Source of the DNA: an uncultured Flavobacteriaceae bacterium
GTDB taxonomy: Bacteria > Bacteroidota > Bacteroidia > Flavobacteriales > Flavobacteriaceae
Direction of reading: 5' to 3'
Assembly (NCBI GenBank): GCA_943789365.1
Contig: CALSTV010000001.1
Coordinates: 248,001-312,000, forward strand
Length of the DNA stretch: 64,000 nt
The position numbers were made by a program, and so were the translations under genes. The number at the start of each line of letters is the position of its first letter. The stretch's first letter is position 1. The notes below the pieces were generated by a model, which did not search any database, was not told the DNA's origin, and saw nothing but the letters and a program-made list of their open reading frames with translations. This document shows positions 52,100 to 59,874 of the stretch, piece after piece.

Positions 52100-52246
52100 T
52101 TGACTCCTTTGGAGTTATAGTTATTTGACTCCTATGGAGTCATGATTGCATTCTTTCTTTTACTTATAGATGTTTGACTCCTTTGGAGTTATAGTTATTT
52201 GACTCCTTTGGAGTCATGTTTGTAAACTTTCTTTTACTTATAGATA
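52100..52246. repeat. two 74-base direct repeats carrying GACTCCTTTGGAGTC palindromes
   Basis: Copies at about 52100-52172 and 52174-52246 differ at a few positions. Each holds two near-palindromes of the form GACTCC-TTT-GGAGT(C/T) at 52102, 52127, 52176 and 52201; a degenerate fifth lies at 52250. The repeat fills the only large gap in the catabolic operon, between the ALDH and SDR genes, and could fold as a row of hairpins in the mRNA. Confidence 0.85.
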
Positions 52247-52284
52247 TTTGCCCCCTTTGGCGTCGCTCAATTCTTGTTTGGAAA

Positions 52285-53055
52285 CTATCTTCCCATCCAA
52301 CCTCCGTCTACCAAGGTTATACTTCCATGCATATAAGCTGCTGCTTCCGAACAGAGAAATACTACTGGACCTGCGAAATCTTCAGGTTTCCCCCATCGCC
52401 CTGCCGGTATACGACTTAATATGGATGTAGACCTCTCTGTATCATTACGTAAGGCTTCGGTATTGTCTGTGGCTATATAACCCGGGGCTATAGCATTCAC
52501 ATTGACACCTTTACTCGCCCATTCATTTGCGAAGGCCATAGTCAACTGACCAATAGCTCCTTTACTGGCGGCATATCCTGGCACTGTAATTCCACCTTGA
52601 AAGGTCAACAAGGAAGCCGTAAACACTACCTTACCACTTCCTCTTGCGACCATTTCCTTTCCGATTTCTCTAGTCAGGATAAATTGTGCATTTTGGTTTA
52701 CTTCGACTACTTTGTCCCACATTTCATCTGGATGTTCTGCTGCAGGTGCACGCAATATGGTACCTGCATTGTTTACCAAAATATCAATGACAGGAAAGTC
52801 CTCCTTTACTTCTTTAATGAATGCATACAGCGCTTTTCTATCGCTAAAATCACATTGGTACGCTTTGAAGTTGGTCCCTCTTGCGTTTACTTCTTTTTCA
52901 ACGTCAGACCCAGACAATTCTAAACTTGCACTGACACCAATAATATCCGCTCCTGCCTCTGCCAAGCCAATCGCCATGGCTTTTCCTATTCCTCTTTTGC
53001 ATCCTGTAACTATCGCTACTTTCCCCGCTAAACTAAATGTATTTAATATACTCAT
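52285..53055 (-). CDS. SDR oxidoreductase, KduD-like (probable diketo-deoxygalactonate reductase)
   Basis: 256 residues of the classical short-chain dehydrogenase fold: TGCKRGIG (17-24), NNAG (95-98), catalytic Ser148, Tyr161 and Lys165 (PGYAASKGA). The sequence is typical of 2-deoxy-D-gluconate 3-dehydrogenase (KduD) annotations. In the published L-anhydrogalactose route, an SDR of this kind reduces 2,5-diketo-3-deoxygalactonate to 2-keto-3-deoxygluconate; the neighbouring cycloisomerase and Zn-ADH support that role. It lies 20 bases after the Zn-ADH stop. A plain KduD role in uronate metabolism is the alternative, but no KduI or lyase of that pathway is here. Confidence 0.85.
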   Translation of the reverse strand: MSILNTFSLAGKVAIVTGCKRGIGKAMAIGLAEAGADIIGVSASLELSGSDVEKEVNARGTNFKAYQCDFSDRKALYAFIKEVKEDFPVIDILVNNAGTILRAPAAEHPDEMWDKVVEVNQNAQFILTREIGKEMVARGSGKVVFTASLLTFQGGITVPGYAASKGAIGQLTMAFANEWASKGVNVNAIAPGYIATDNTEALRNDTERSTSILSRIPAGRWGKPEDFAGPVVFLCSEAAAYMHGSITLVDGGWMGR

Positions 53056-53075
53056 TTTCTTAAATTTTTATCGTT

Positions 53076-54092
53076 TTACTGTTGACAATCCATCAACACT
53101 TTTAAGCCTTCTGGGTTGTTATCTATGTCTTCAAATACTTTTTGAATACTGGTTAACGGCTGTACATCTGTAATCATTGCTTCAAAAGGCAATTCATTTA
53201 ATGTTACCAATGCAATTGCTGTTTCATAATCTTCTTTTTCATAAACACGAGCTCCAATCAATTTCAATTCTTTCCAAAAAAACTTAAAAAGATCAATTTC
53301 TTTCTTTTGACCGTGTATAGCAACCATTACGATTCTCCCTCTAATGCCAGCTACCTCTGTCATAATATCTAATGCCGGTTGTACCCCTGCAACTTCAAAT
53401 ACAACATCTGCTAAACTACCTTCTGTTTTTTCTTTTACATAACTCACTAAATCTACTTCGAGTGGACTTACAGCATCAAAACCAAGTTCTTTGGCTTTGG
53501 CGATTCTGTTTTTATTTACTTCTGAAATAATGACTTGAGCCCCTGTTGATTTAGCAACCATAGCAACCAACAAACCAATTGGTCCTCCACCAATTACAAC
53601 AGCAGTCTCATCACTTTTCAATCCGCTTAAACGAACATCATGAACCGCAACCGATAATGGCTCTATCAAAGCAGCTAATTTTAAGTCTGTAGTATCCTTA
53701 AGTTTATGTAAGGTAAATGCCGGTACGTTCCAGTATTGTTGCATAGAACCAGGACTGTCAATCCCTATAAACTTTAAATCTTCACAGATATGATTAAAAC
53801 CTTTGTCTGATGGTTTTACCCCTCTATCATCTAAAGGACGCACAACTACTTTTTGTCCTAATTCATACCCTACTACTCCTTCTCCAACAGCATCAATCAC
53901 ACCCGACATTTCATGACCAATAGTTAAGGGCATAGCTACCCTCTGATCCATCATACCATGATAAATATGCACATCTGTACCACATACACCTGTATAAGCT
54001 ACTTTTATTCTTACTTCGCCTTCCTTAGGCTGCTCTATTTCTTTTTCGATTACAGAGAATTTTTTTTCTCCTTTGTACTGTGCTGCTGTCAT
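53076..54092 (-). CDS. zinc-dependent alcohol dehydrogenase (probable 2-keto-3-deoxygalactonate 5-dehydrogenase)
   Basis: 338 residues from ATG at 54092 (in-frame TTG two codons upstream is less likely). MDR fold with catalytic zinc ligands Cys37 (TGVCGTD), His60-Glu61 (GHEMSG) and Glu144 (LIEPL), and cofactor motif VVIGGGPIGLL. The structural-zinc lobe reads DDRGVKPSDKGFNHIC; relatives have four Cys there, but only Cys103 remains. In the L-anhydrogalactose pathway such an enzyme oxidises 2-keto-3-deoxygalactonate at C5. First gene of the operon, behind a good promoter. Galactitol- or sorbitol-type dehydrogenase activity is the alternative. Confidence 0.85.
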   Translation of the reverse strand: MTAAQYKGEKKFSVIEKEIEQPKEGEVRIKVAYTGVCGTDVHIYHGMMDQRVAMPLTIGHEMSGVIDAVGEGVVGYELGQKVVVRPLDDRGVKPSDKGFNHICEDLKFIGIDSPGSMQQYWNVPAFTLHKLKDTTDLKLAALIEPLSVAVHDVRLSGLKSDETAVVIGGGPIGLLVAMVAKSTGAQVIISEVNKNRIAKAKELGFDAVSPLEVDLVSYVKEKTEGSLADVVFEVAGVQPALDIMTEVAGIRGRIVMVAIHGQKKEIDLFKFFWKELKLIGARVYEKEDYETAIALVTLNELPFEAMITDVQPLTSIQKVFEDIDNNPEGLKVLMDCQQ

Positions 54093-54123
54093 GTTCAAAT
54101 ATAAATTACATTTCTTATTTGAA

Positions 54124-54156
54124 CAAAAATAATCATATCCTGAGCATTAAAACAAA
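54124..54156 (-). promoter_or_regulatory. promoter of the anhydrogalactose catabolic operon
   Basis: On the minus strand TTTG (54156-54153) is followed after 21 bases by TATTTTTG (54131-54124), matching the Bacteroidota -33/-7 consensus. The ATG at 54092 is 31 bases downstream. Confidence 0.68.
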
Positions 54157-54287
54157 ACAAAACGCACAGAAGTTGACAGAAATAGCACGTATGACATAAA
54201 TGCCAATTTCCCAACATTAACCAATTGAATGTTAAAAAAAAGATGCTACAAGTAAAAAAAAACTATCAAAAAATAGGTGACAAAAAA

Positions 54288-54320
54288 AAAGTACAGCCAA
54301 TATAATATTGACTGTACTTT
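54288..54320 (-). terminator. terminator after 54343 gene
   Basis: Stem AAAGTACAG / CTGTACTTT extended by an inner CAATAT / ATATTG pairing, then a T-run on the minus strand. Confidence 0.9.
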
Positions 54321-54342
54321 ATTAATATTATAAAAGATGGCT

Positions 54343-55305
54343 TTATTCTTTTACCACCTTATAAGTTCCAACAGCTCCGTTGATGGTTACTTTTAAAACA
54401 TATACTCCGTTGTTTAGGGCAGACATATCTATTTCACTTGCTGCATTTGGGTTCGCTTCTGACTGTATCAATTGCCCCATTAAATTATACAAAGCAATGT
54501 TCTGAATTGACTCCTCCGCGTTTACATGTAATACGTCCGTTACCGGATTTGGATAGGTTGATACTCCGTACTGCGTCAATTCATTTACGCCTGCAGTTGG
54601 ATCCTCCACCATTGAAAATTCAGCAATAAAAATATCATCATTAGCATCAGGGCTTGATGACTTCGCTCTTGAAAACTGAATTACAAAACCTTCATGATAA
54701 TTTGCCAACCCTGTATTACCTGTTGTTCCATTGCTTTCCAAATCAGAACCTATATCTAAGGTAGAAGGTGTAACATATGCAAATTCGAAAGTGCTATACC
54801 CTGTATGATCAAATGAGTCGTATGGAATTTGGATTGCATTTCCTGCTAATACAATTGAAGGATCTCCTCCTGAAATCAATTGCGCACCTACCACAGAATT
54901 TGTTAGATTGTCTATGTGCTTAAATGATACTTGTACGTAGTTATCATTGTTTACATGAGCACCTCTATTTCTAATTCTTAAGGTTATTCTATAGGAAGTA
55001 TTTGGTAAAAGTGCGTCTCCAGAAGTAACCTGATTAGAAATGGTTTGCCTAATACTAGGAGTTTTTGACGACACGCTTACTACGATAGTTCCTTCAGCTC
55101 CATCTGTTTCCGTCGTAACACCTCCGCAATAATACCAAGAGCCATCATCTTTTACGACTATTGCTCTTTCTGGTTTAGCTGTATGCGACTCTCCAGACAA
55201 ACAACTCGACACAGGTGCAGCTCCTTCGAAATCGTTGTTTTGAAGTAATTGCGCTTGATTAGACAGTGGCGCCAACACTAATAAACTAAGTAATAATTTT
55301 TTCAT
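54343..55305 (-). CDS. T9SS-exported protein with CBM4/9-like module
   Basis: About 320 residues from ATG at 55305 (MKKLLLSLLVLAPLSNQAQ signal peptide). A single jelly-roll-like domain (about 20-240) begins LLQNNDFEGA, the N-x-D-F-E opening typical of CBM4/9-like modules, and contains GSWYYCGG and DHTGYSTFEF. A T9SS sorting domain follows (STYPNPVTDVLHV ... GVYVLKVTI). It resembles 56628-57515 in layout (N-terminal Cys pair, W-(Y/F)-(Y/R)-C-G, TGxxxFEF). Probably a secreted glycan-binding protein. Monocistronic with its own promoter and terminator. Confidence 0.8.
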   Translation of the reverse strand: MKKLLLSLLVLAPLSNQAQLLQNNDFEGAAPVSSCLSGESHTAKPERAIVVKDDGSWYYCGGVTTETDGAEGTIVVSVSSKTPSIRQTISNQVTSGDALLPNTSYRITLRIRNRGAHVNNDNYVQVSFKHIDNLTNSVVGAQLISGGDPSIVLAGNAIQIPYDSFDHTGYSTFEFAYVTPSTLDIGSDLESNGTTGNTGLANYHEGFVIQFSRAKSSSPDANDDIFIAEFSMVEDPTAGVNELTQYGVSTYPNPVTDVLHVNAEESIQNIALYNLMGQLIQSEANPNAASEIDMSALNNGVYVLKVTINGAVGTYKVVKE

Positions 55306-55361
55306 AATAAATTGATTTAGGGATTTAAGCTTCCATAAGGAAACTATTTTCATATATGAAA

Positions 55362-55369
55362 CAAATATA
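55362..55369 (-). promoter_or_regulatory. -7 promoter box TATATTTG
   Basis: Matches TAnnTTTG, 56 bases upstream of the ATG at 55305; no clear -33 element. Confidence 0.45.
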
Positions 55370-55510
55370 CAGTATCCTTAATACTTATACATGAAACACA
55401 CTTCACAAATAGTAACACAATTTTCACATTAAAAACATATACGCTATAACCTAAAAATTGATTAACCCTTTATAAAGTCCTCGACTCACCTGTATAGTAC
55501 GCAAAAAAAA

Positions 55511-55538
55511 GCACTCAAAAGATATCTCTCTTGAGTGC
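55511..55538 (-). terminator. terminator after 55562 gene
   Basis: 8-bp perfect stem GCACTCAA / TTGAGTGC, then TTTTTTTT on the minus strand. Confidence 0.88.
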
Positions 55539-55561
55539 CTAAATATTATTTTCTAGAAATC

Positions 55562-56413
55562 CTAGTTAATCATAATTTTACGAGTTGCCACTGCATTCCC
55601 AATGACGGCTCTTAAAATATAGACACCTTTAGGAAGTGTCGCAACATTAATAGTCCCTGTTTTTGTTCCTAACACTTTCGTAGTTACCACTTGCCCAACA
55701 GCATTCGATAACGAGACCTGAGAAATTTTAGAATCAGCAGCCACATTGATATGGCTATTGGCTGGGTTTGGTGCGAATGAGAAATTTAAATCTTCTACTG
55801 TATCAACACTCAACTCAGACTCCAAGGTAATTGTTACATTAGAAACTTTTAAACTTCCAACAACATCAGCTGCTCCCGATTGTTTATTAATAGAGAAATA
55901 TATAGACTTATCTGAAGGTGTGTCAATTGTAAATGTTGCAAAATAGGTCGCTGAACCTGCATTTATATTCTGAAATTTTACTTGCATGTTTTTACCTGTT
56001 GTTTCTTCTGTATTCGTATTATCAGGTACAGATGTACCTTCAGAACCAGAGCCTAAAACAAATATTTCGTTAATAACACCGCTACCAGCAACCTCTCTTA
56101 TTGTATTATACATATGCTTATCCATGGTAACACCTGTTCCTAGCACAACATCGAATTGCAACTTATAGATACCCGCCGTTGCGAAATTGACATCTTGTCG
56201 GATAAAGGAATTCGAACTGTTACTAAAATTCAAAACACCAAAACCTCCAGCTATCGTACTGTCAGAGTCACCATACCAACCTGCACCTACTCCTGGTGTA
56301 GCTGTTGGTAATACCGGCACATCTACAGAAAAATCTGAATTGGTCATTGCTTGACCGAATGAATCTGTAGCAAAAAAACAAAGTGATAAAAGTAAAAAAG
56401 TAATTTTTTTCAT
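55562..56413 (-). CDS. T9SS-exported beta-sandwich protein
   Basis: 283 residues: signal peptide (ITFLLLSLCFFATDSFGQ), one beta-rich domain (about 20-200; MTNSDFSVD opening, then GWYGDSDSTIAGGFGVLNF, SIYFSINKQ) and a T9SS sorting domain (FSFAPNPANSHI ... GVYILRAVIG). The overall pattern suggests a CBM-like jelly roll, but it shows no close similarity by eye to the other modules. No enzyme motif. Own promoter and terminator. Confidence 0.76.
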   Translation of the reverse strand: MKKITFLLLSLCFFATDSFGQAMTNSDFSVDVPVLPTATPGVGAGWYGDSDSTIAGGFGVLNFSNSSNSFIRQDVNFATAGIYKLQFDVVLGTGVTMDKHMYNTIREVAGSGVINEIFVLGSGSEGTSVPDNTNTEETTGKNMQVKFQNINAGSATYFATFTIDTPSDKSIYFSINKQSGAADVVGSLKVSNVTITLESELSVDTVEDLNFSFAPNPANSHINVAADSKISQVSLSNAVGQVVTTKVLGTKTGTINVATLPKGVYILRAVIGNAVATRKIMIN

Positions 56414-56472
56414 AAATAATGGTTTAAAATTTGATTAAAATAATTCTACAAGAACCTTTTTCTTGTCACAAT

Positions 56473-56480
56473 CAAATTTA
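56473..56480 (-). promoter_or_regulatory. -7 promoter box TAAATTTG
   Basis: Matches TAnnTTTG, 59 bases upstream of the ATG at 56413. Confidence 0.45.
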
Positions 56481-56627
56481 CATTTCGCCATGTTCAACGA
56501 CTGTAATAAATTGCACAAAAAATAACAAAATTTGAACGAACGTTACTACCTACAAATCCCTCAAGAAACAAGATACCCCGCCATAGACGCTGTCTATAGG
56601 GGGTTCTTGAAAATATACTGATTAAGG

Positions 56628-57515
56628 TTATTCTATCACCACTTTACGAGTGATCGTTGCGTTGGCAATGTTAGCTTTTAAAATATACACTCCTCTTGCG
56701 AGGTTGGCAACGTCTATTGTTCCATCATTTGCACCAATATGTGTTGTTGATACTTGTTGCCCTAATGAGTTTATCATTGCTACAGATACAATTGCTTCAG
56801 AGGCAGCTACTTTTATATGTGTTTTTGCGGGGTTCGGCGCATAGCTAAAATCAGCGCTGTCCTGAATATTTGTATCTAGCAAAGAAACCAATACCATTTC
56901 GACATCATCTACATACGTACTAAGCAGTGGGTCAGTTGTTTTAGAAACCTGAAAAACTACGTTCGCTATAGTAGGCGTGTAATCGAATTCAAAATAAGTA
57001 AACCCTGTTGAATTATACGCTTCGGGCTTTATGGCCACACTCGCTTAATTTACTGTCACATTCGGTACCGAAGCAACCTCAGACCATCCGCTAAGATTCG
57101 CTAAATTTAAATCATCAGCATTTTTCATCGTCAATGTTACATTTTTACCGGTTGTATAAGTTCCGGCAGGTCTTGAAACTTTAATAGAAATTCGGTAAGG
57201 AACTCCTGTAGTTAACCCTCCAGCAAATTGTCTTATGGGTGTAGAACCGGTTGTTAGAAATTCAGCATAGTAATTACTTCCATCATTACTAACAGTAAAT
57301 TTATTTCCACAACGAAACCAGTTACTTGCTGGTACCGCGTTCTGCCTCCCCTCTGGACACCCTCCACAACTTTCGTTACTGTAATTAACACCTCCACTAC
57401 AGTCAGAAGTTACATCTGACAACGATGTAAAGTCAGATTGTTCAAACAGTTGCCATTGGCCAATCGCTGGTATCGTAATTGTTATAAATAACAGTATAAA
57501 TAATTTTGTTTTCAT
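56628..57515 (-). pseudogene. T9SS-exported CBM-like protein interrupted by an in-frame TAA
   Basis: A signal peptide from ATG at 57515 (MKTKLFILLFITITIPAIGQ), then a jelly-roll domain with cysteines (SDCSGG, NESCGGCPEG, WFRCGNKF). The reading frame stops at TAA (57047-57045) after PNVTVN. Exactly in the same frame, with no shift, ASVAIKPEAYNSTGFTYFEFDY continues the domain, followed by a T9SS sorting domain (FSYAPNPAKTHI). The similar protein 54343-55305 reads through the equivalent point (NAIQIPYDSFDHTGYSTFEF). A single nonsense change or a sequence error would explain it. Without readthrough, the product lacks its export signal. Confidence 0.82.
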
Positions 57516-57570
57516 AATATAATGGTTTTAAGAGTGGTAAAATTAGTTTGTTGAAATACTTTCATTTTTA

Positions 57571-57578
57571 CAAATTTA
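57571..57578 (-). promoter_or_regulatory. -7 promoter box TAAATTTG
   Basis: Matches TAnnTTTG, 55 bases upstream of the ATG at 57515. Confidence 0.45.
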
Positions 57579-57808
57579 GGGCCACTGTATGGATTTGAAC
57601 GAAACAGATAGCACAATCTTCATGTTCATATTAAAAAAGTTATTAAAACCGTGTTAAACGGGGTTATTCACAATATTATTCCTCATACCAAAGAGGAGTA
57701 AAAACCTCCCTGCTATCAACTTTTAACATAAATATTACAAATAACCAACACCAACTAAAAAATATAATATGCTTTACGGTTACAAACTCCTCAACATTTC
57801 AAAAAAAA

Positions 57809-57837
57809 ATCCCAAAGAGTATTTTTCTCTTTGGGAT
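57809..57837 (-). terminator. terminator after 57865 gene
   Basis: 11-bp perfect stem ATCCCAAAGAG / CTCTTTGGGAT with a 7-base loop, followed by a T-run on the minus strand. Confidence 0.9.
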
Positions 57838-57864
57838 AGATTAACGATCTTAAACACTTGTAAA

Positions 57865-58656
57865 TTAATCGACTACAACTCTTCGAATAATGGATGTGTT
57901 TCCAATAATAGCTTTTAATACATACATTCCTTTTGGTAAACTTGCTACGTCTATTGTACCAGCAACAGCTCCAATTTGAGTTGTTGCTATTTGTTGTCCT
58001 AATCCATTCATTAATTCTACGGAATCATTAGGACTTGAAGCAGCAACATTTATATGTGTTTTTGCAGGATTTGGTGCAAACGTAAAATCAGAATCTTCTA
58101 CAGTGCCATTCTTCAATGTTGCACTAGGTTTAAAGGCTAGGTTAATTGTTATTTCCTCATAATCATTCCCTAAATTTGATTTAAGAAATTGATTTTTATT
58201 AAATACGAATGTTACATTCTTAGTCGTATTGTCATTCGCTCCAATATACCTCACAATAAAATCAAACCTACGATTCCAAGTCCAATCACAGGGAGAACCA
58301 CCATCGCCGAGAGATTCTATGCGATCTATTTCAAAATCTGTAGAACTTGTTTCAAAACCAAAAACGGTACCATTGCCAACAGTACTTGCATTCACTGCCT
58401 TTTGAACGTTTGTTCCTGCAGCTGGATCCCAATCTACCAGGACACTGATACGAACCTCAGGCATTTCTTGCGAAGCAGAATAATCAATACTGTATTCAGT
58501 GGAACTATCCTTCGTAATATTATTCCCGTTACCATAATTACAAGAGTCGCTGTTATGGCCTTTTATTCCCGACGCTCCATAGGTTGGAAAAAGTCCAGTT
58601 TGCCCAATCATGGGTACCGTAATCAATAATAAAAAATAAAGTAATGTTTTTTTCAT
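57865..58656 (-). CDS. T9SS-exported stand-alone CW.WNRR module protein
   Basis: 263 residues: signal peptide (KKTLLYFLLLITVPMIGQ), one beta-rich domain (about 20-190) and a T9SS sorting domain (FTFAPNPAKTHI ... GMYVLKAIIG). The domain contains FEIDRIESL, PCDWTWNRRFDFIVRY and NVTFVFNKNQFL, matching FEISRIDKM, DCWNWNRRVNVELVY and LELRFNPNNNLI in the C-terminal part of the beta-helix protein 42069-45242. The module is therefore mobile between a free secreted protein and an enzyme, which is typical of binding modules. I recognise no known CBM family in it. Confidence 0.8.
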   Translation of the reverse strand: MKKTLLYFLLLITVPMIGQTGLFPTYGASGIKGHNSDSCNYGNGNNITKDSSTEYSIDYSASQEMPEVRISVLVDWDPAAGTNVQKAVNASTVGNGTVFGFETSSTDFEIDRIESLGDGGSPCDWTWNRRFDFIVRYIGANDNTTKNVTFVFNKNQFLKSNLGNDYEEITINLAFKPSATLKNGTVEDSDFTFAPNPAKTHINVAASSPNDSVELMNGLGQQIATTQIGAVAGTIDVASLPKGMYVLKAIIGNTSIIRRVVVD

Positions 58657-58708
58657 AATATAAATGGTTATAGTTTATTCAAATAAAAACCCTTGTTCTT
58701 ATTTGAAA

Positions 58709-58716
58709 CAAATGTA
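58709..58716 (-). promoter_or_regulatory. -7 promoter box TACATTTG
   Basis: Matches TAnnTTTG, 52 bases upstream of the ATG at 58656. Confidence 0.45.
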
Positions 58717-58876
58717 CCTTATATAATTCTTTATAAACAACACAAATTTCACAAATCATGATACAGATATATCAGAAAAGCATTTCCAAATAAAAAACAC
58801 ATTGGCACACTGATTCTAGCCTACAAAAGTGTATTCTAAATTATGTGCTTTTTGTTTTTCAATATTCGTAAAACAA

Positions 58877-58905
58877 AAAGCACCTCAACTGTATTGAGGT
58901 GCTTT
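58877..58905 (-). terminator. terminator after IclR-type regulator gene
   Basis: Perfect 12-bp stem AAAGCACCTCAA / TTGAGGTGCTTT with a 5-base loop, then TTGTTTTACG-type T-rich sequence on the minus strand. Confidence 0.9.
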
Positions 58906-58929
58906 CTTGTTTTATTATATTACATTCAA

Positions 58930-59715
58930 TTATATGCCTACATACCCTAATTTAAGTGATATTAGGTGTGCGTATTTTTGAACAACCTTCCCTTTGTCAG
59001 CAAAATCGGAAGGTCCTAACCTACCAGACGGTGCAGTAATCCATAGTGCGGCAACGGGTTTACCATACTCATTAAAGATGGGGGCTCCTACACAATTAAT
59101 TCCTTCTATATCTTCTCCGTAGTCGATTGCATAACCAATGTCCGCTACTTCTTTTAAGGTTTCTTTAAACTGTTTTTTTGAAACTATAGTATTCTTTGTA
59201 AAAGCGGTCATTTTCTTTCCTTTTAGAAGTTCTGAAGCCTCTGCCTCGGGAAGATTGGCTAAAATAGACTTACCTCCAACGGAGCTGTGCAAGGCAAACT
59301 GTGTTCCTTGCTCTACAGAAAGCTTGACTGGATACAAAGAAGCTACCTGTTCCAAAATCACTCCATTACCACCAAGTAAAACACCTAACATGACAGATTC
59401 TTTCAATTCATCCCTTAGGGCACGCATCACATCAATGGAAAGCTCCACTATACTTTGCTCGTTCATAGAAGAAATTCCCAAAGTCAGCATTTTTCTAGAA
59501 AGTGTAATTCTTTTTGTGGTTTCGTTCTTTTGCAAATAATTTTTAAAGATTAAGGTATTTACAATCCTAAAAGCACTGGATTTTGAAATTGCTAAGGTTT
59601 GAATTATCTCAGTAAGTGTCAACCCTTTCGTTTTCGTTGCTAATAGTTCTATAATTAATAAACCGCGCTCTAAGTTAGGCACATTATAGTTCGCTTTTAC
59701 GGTTTCTTTTTCCAT
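58930..59715 (-). CDS. IclR-family transcriptional regulator
   Basis: 261 residues. N-terminal winged helix (about 12-75: NLERGLLIIELLATKTKGLTLTEI, ISKSSAFRIVNTL recognition helix) and a C-terminal IclR effector-binding domain (about 90-255: LHSSVGGKSILANL, IDYGEDIEGINCVGAPIFN). IclR proteins often sense small keto acids, KdgR sensing 2-keto-3-deoxygluconate being an example. As the only regulator in the locus, between the GH117 unit and the T9SS modules, it probably controls the catabolic operon in response to a pathway intermediate (inference). It has its own promoter and is flanked by terminators. Confidence 0.93.
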   Translation of the reverse strand: MEKETVKANYNVPNLERGLLIIELLATKTKGLTLTEIIQTLAISKSSAFRIVNTLIFKNYLQKNETTKRITLSRKMLTLGISSMNEQSIVELSIDVMRALRDELKESVMLGVLLGGNGVILEQVASLYPVKLSVEQGTQFALHSSVGGKSILANLPEAEASELLKGKKMTAFTKNTIVSKKQFKETLKEVADIGYAIDYGEDIEGINCVGAPIFNEYGKPVAALWITAPSGRLGPSDFADKGKVVQKYAHLISLKLGYVGI

Positions 59716-59737
59716 TCCCCTTTTTTCAGTTTTAAAA

Positions 59738-59745
59738 CAAAAATA
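59738..59745 (-). promoter_or_regulatory. -7 promoter box TATTTTTG of the IclR-type gene
   Basis: Matches TAnnTTTG, 22 bases upstream of the ATG at 59715; the -33 region is T-rich but has no exact TTTG. Confidence 0.5.
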
Positions 59746-59826
59746 ACATTATTAATTAAATAGAAAAGAATTGAGACACATAAAACAATTAATTCTCAGT
59801 CAATAAATGTATTGTTATATAACAAA

Positions 59827-59858
59827 AAAAACAGGTTTGCTTATCAAACCTGTTTTTC
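59827..59858 (-). terminator. terminator of the SusD-GH117 operon
   Basis: Perfect stem AAACAGGTTTG / CAAACCTGTTT with a 5-base loop and T-runs; 17 bases after the last GH117-like gene. Confidence 0.92.
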
Positions 59859-59874
59859 TACTAAGACATATTTG

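Noticed and set aside
56570-56610. Terminator after the interrupted gene at 56628
   Set aside because: CATAGAC/GTCTATG-like pairing with flanking CCCC/GGGG exists, but it is imperfect and lacks a clear T-run, so it was not listed as a feature.
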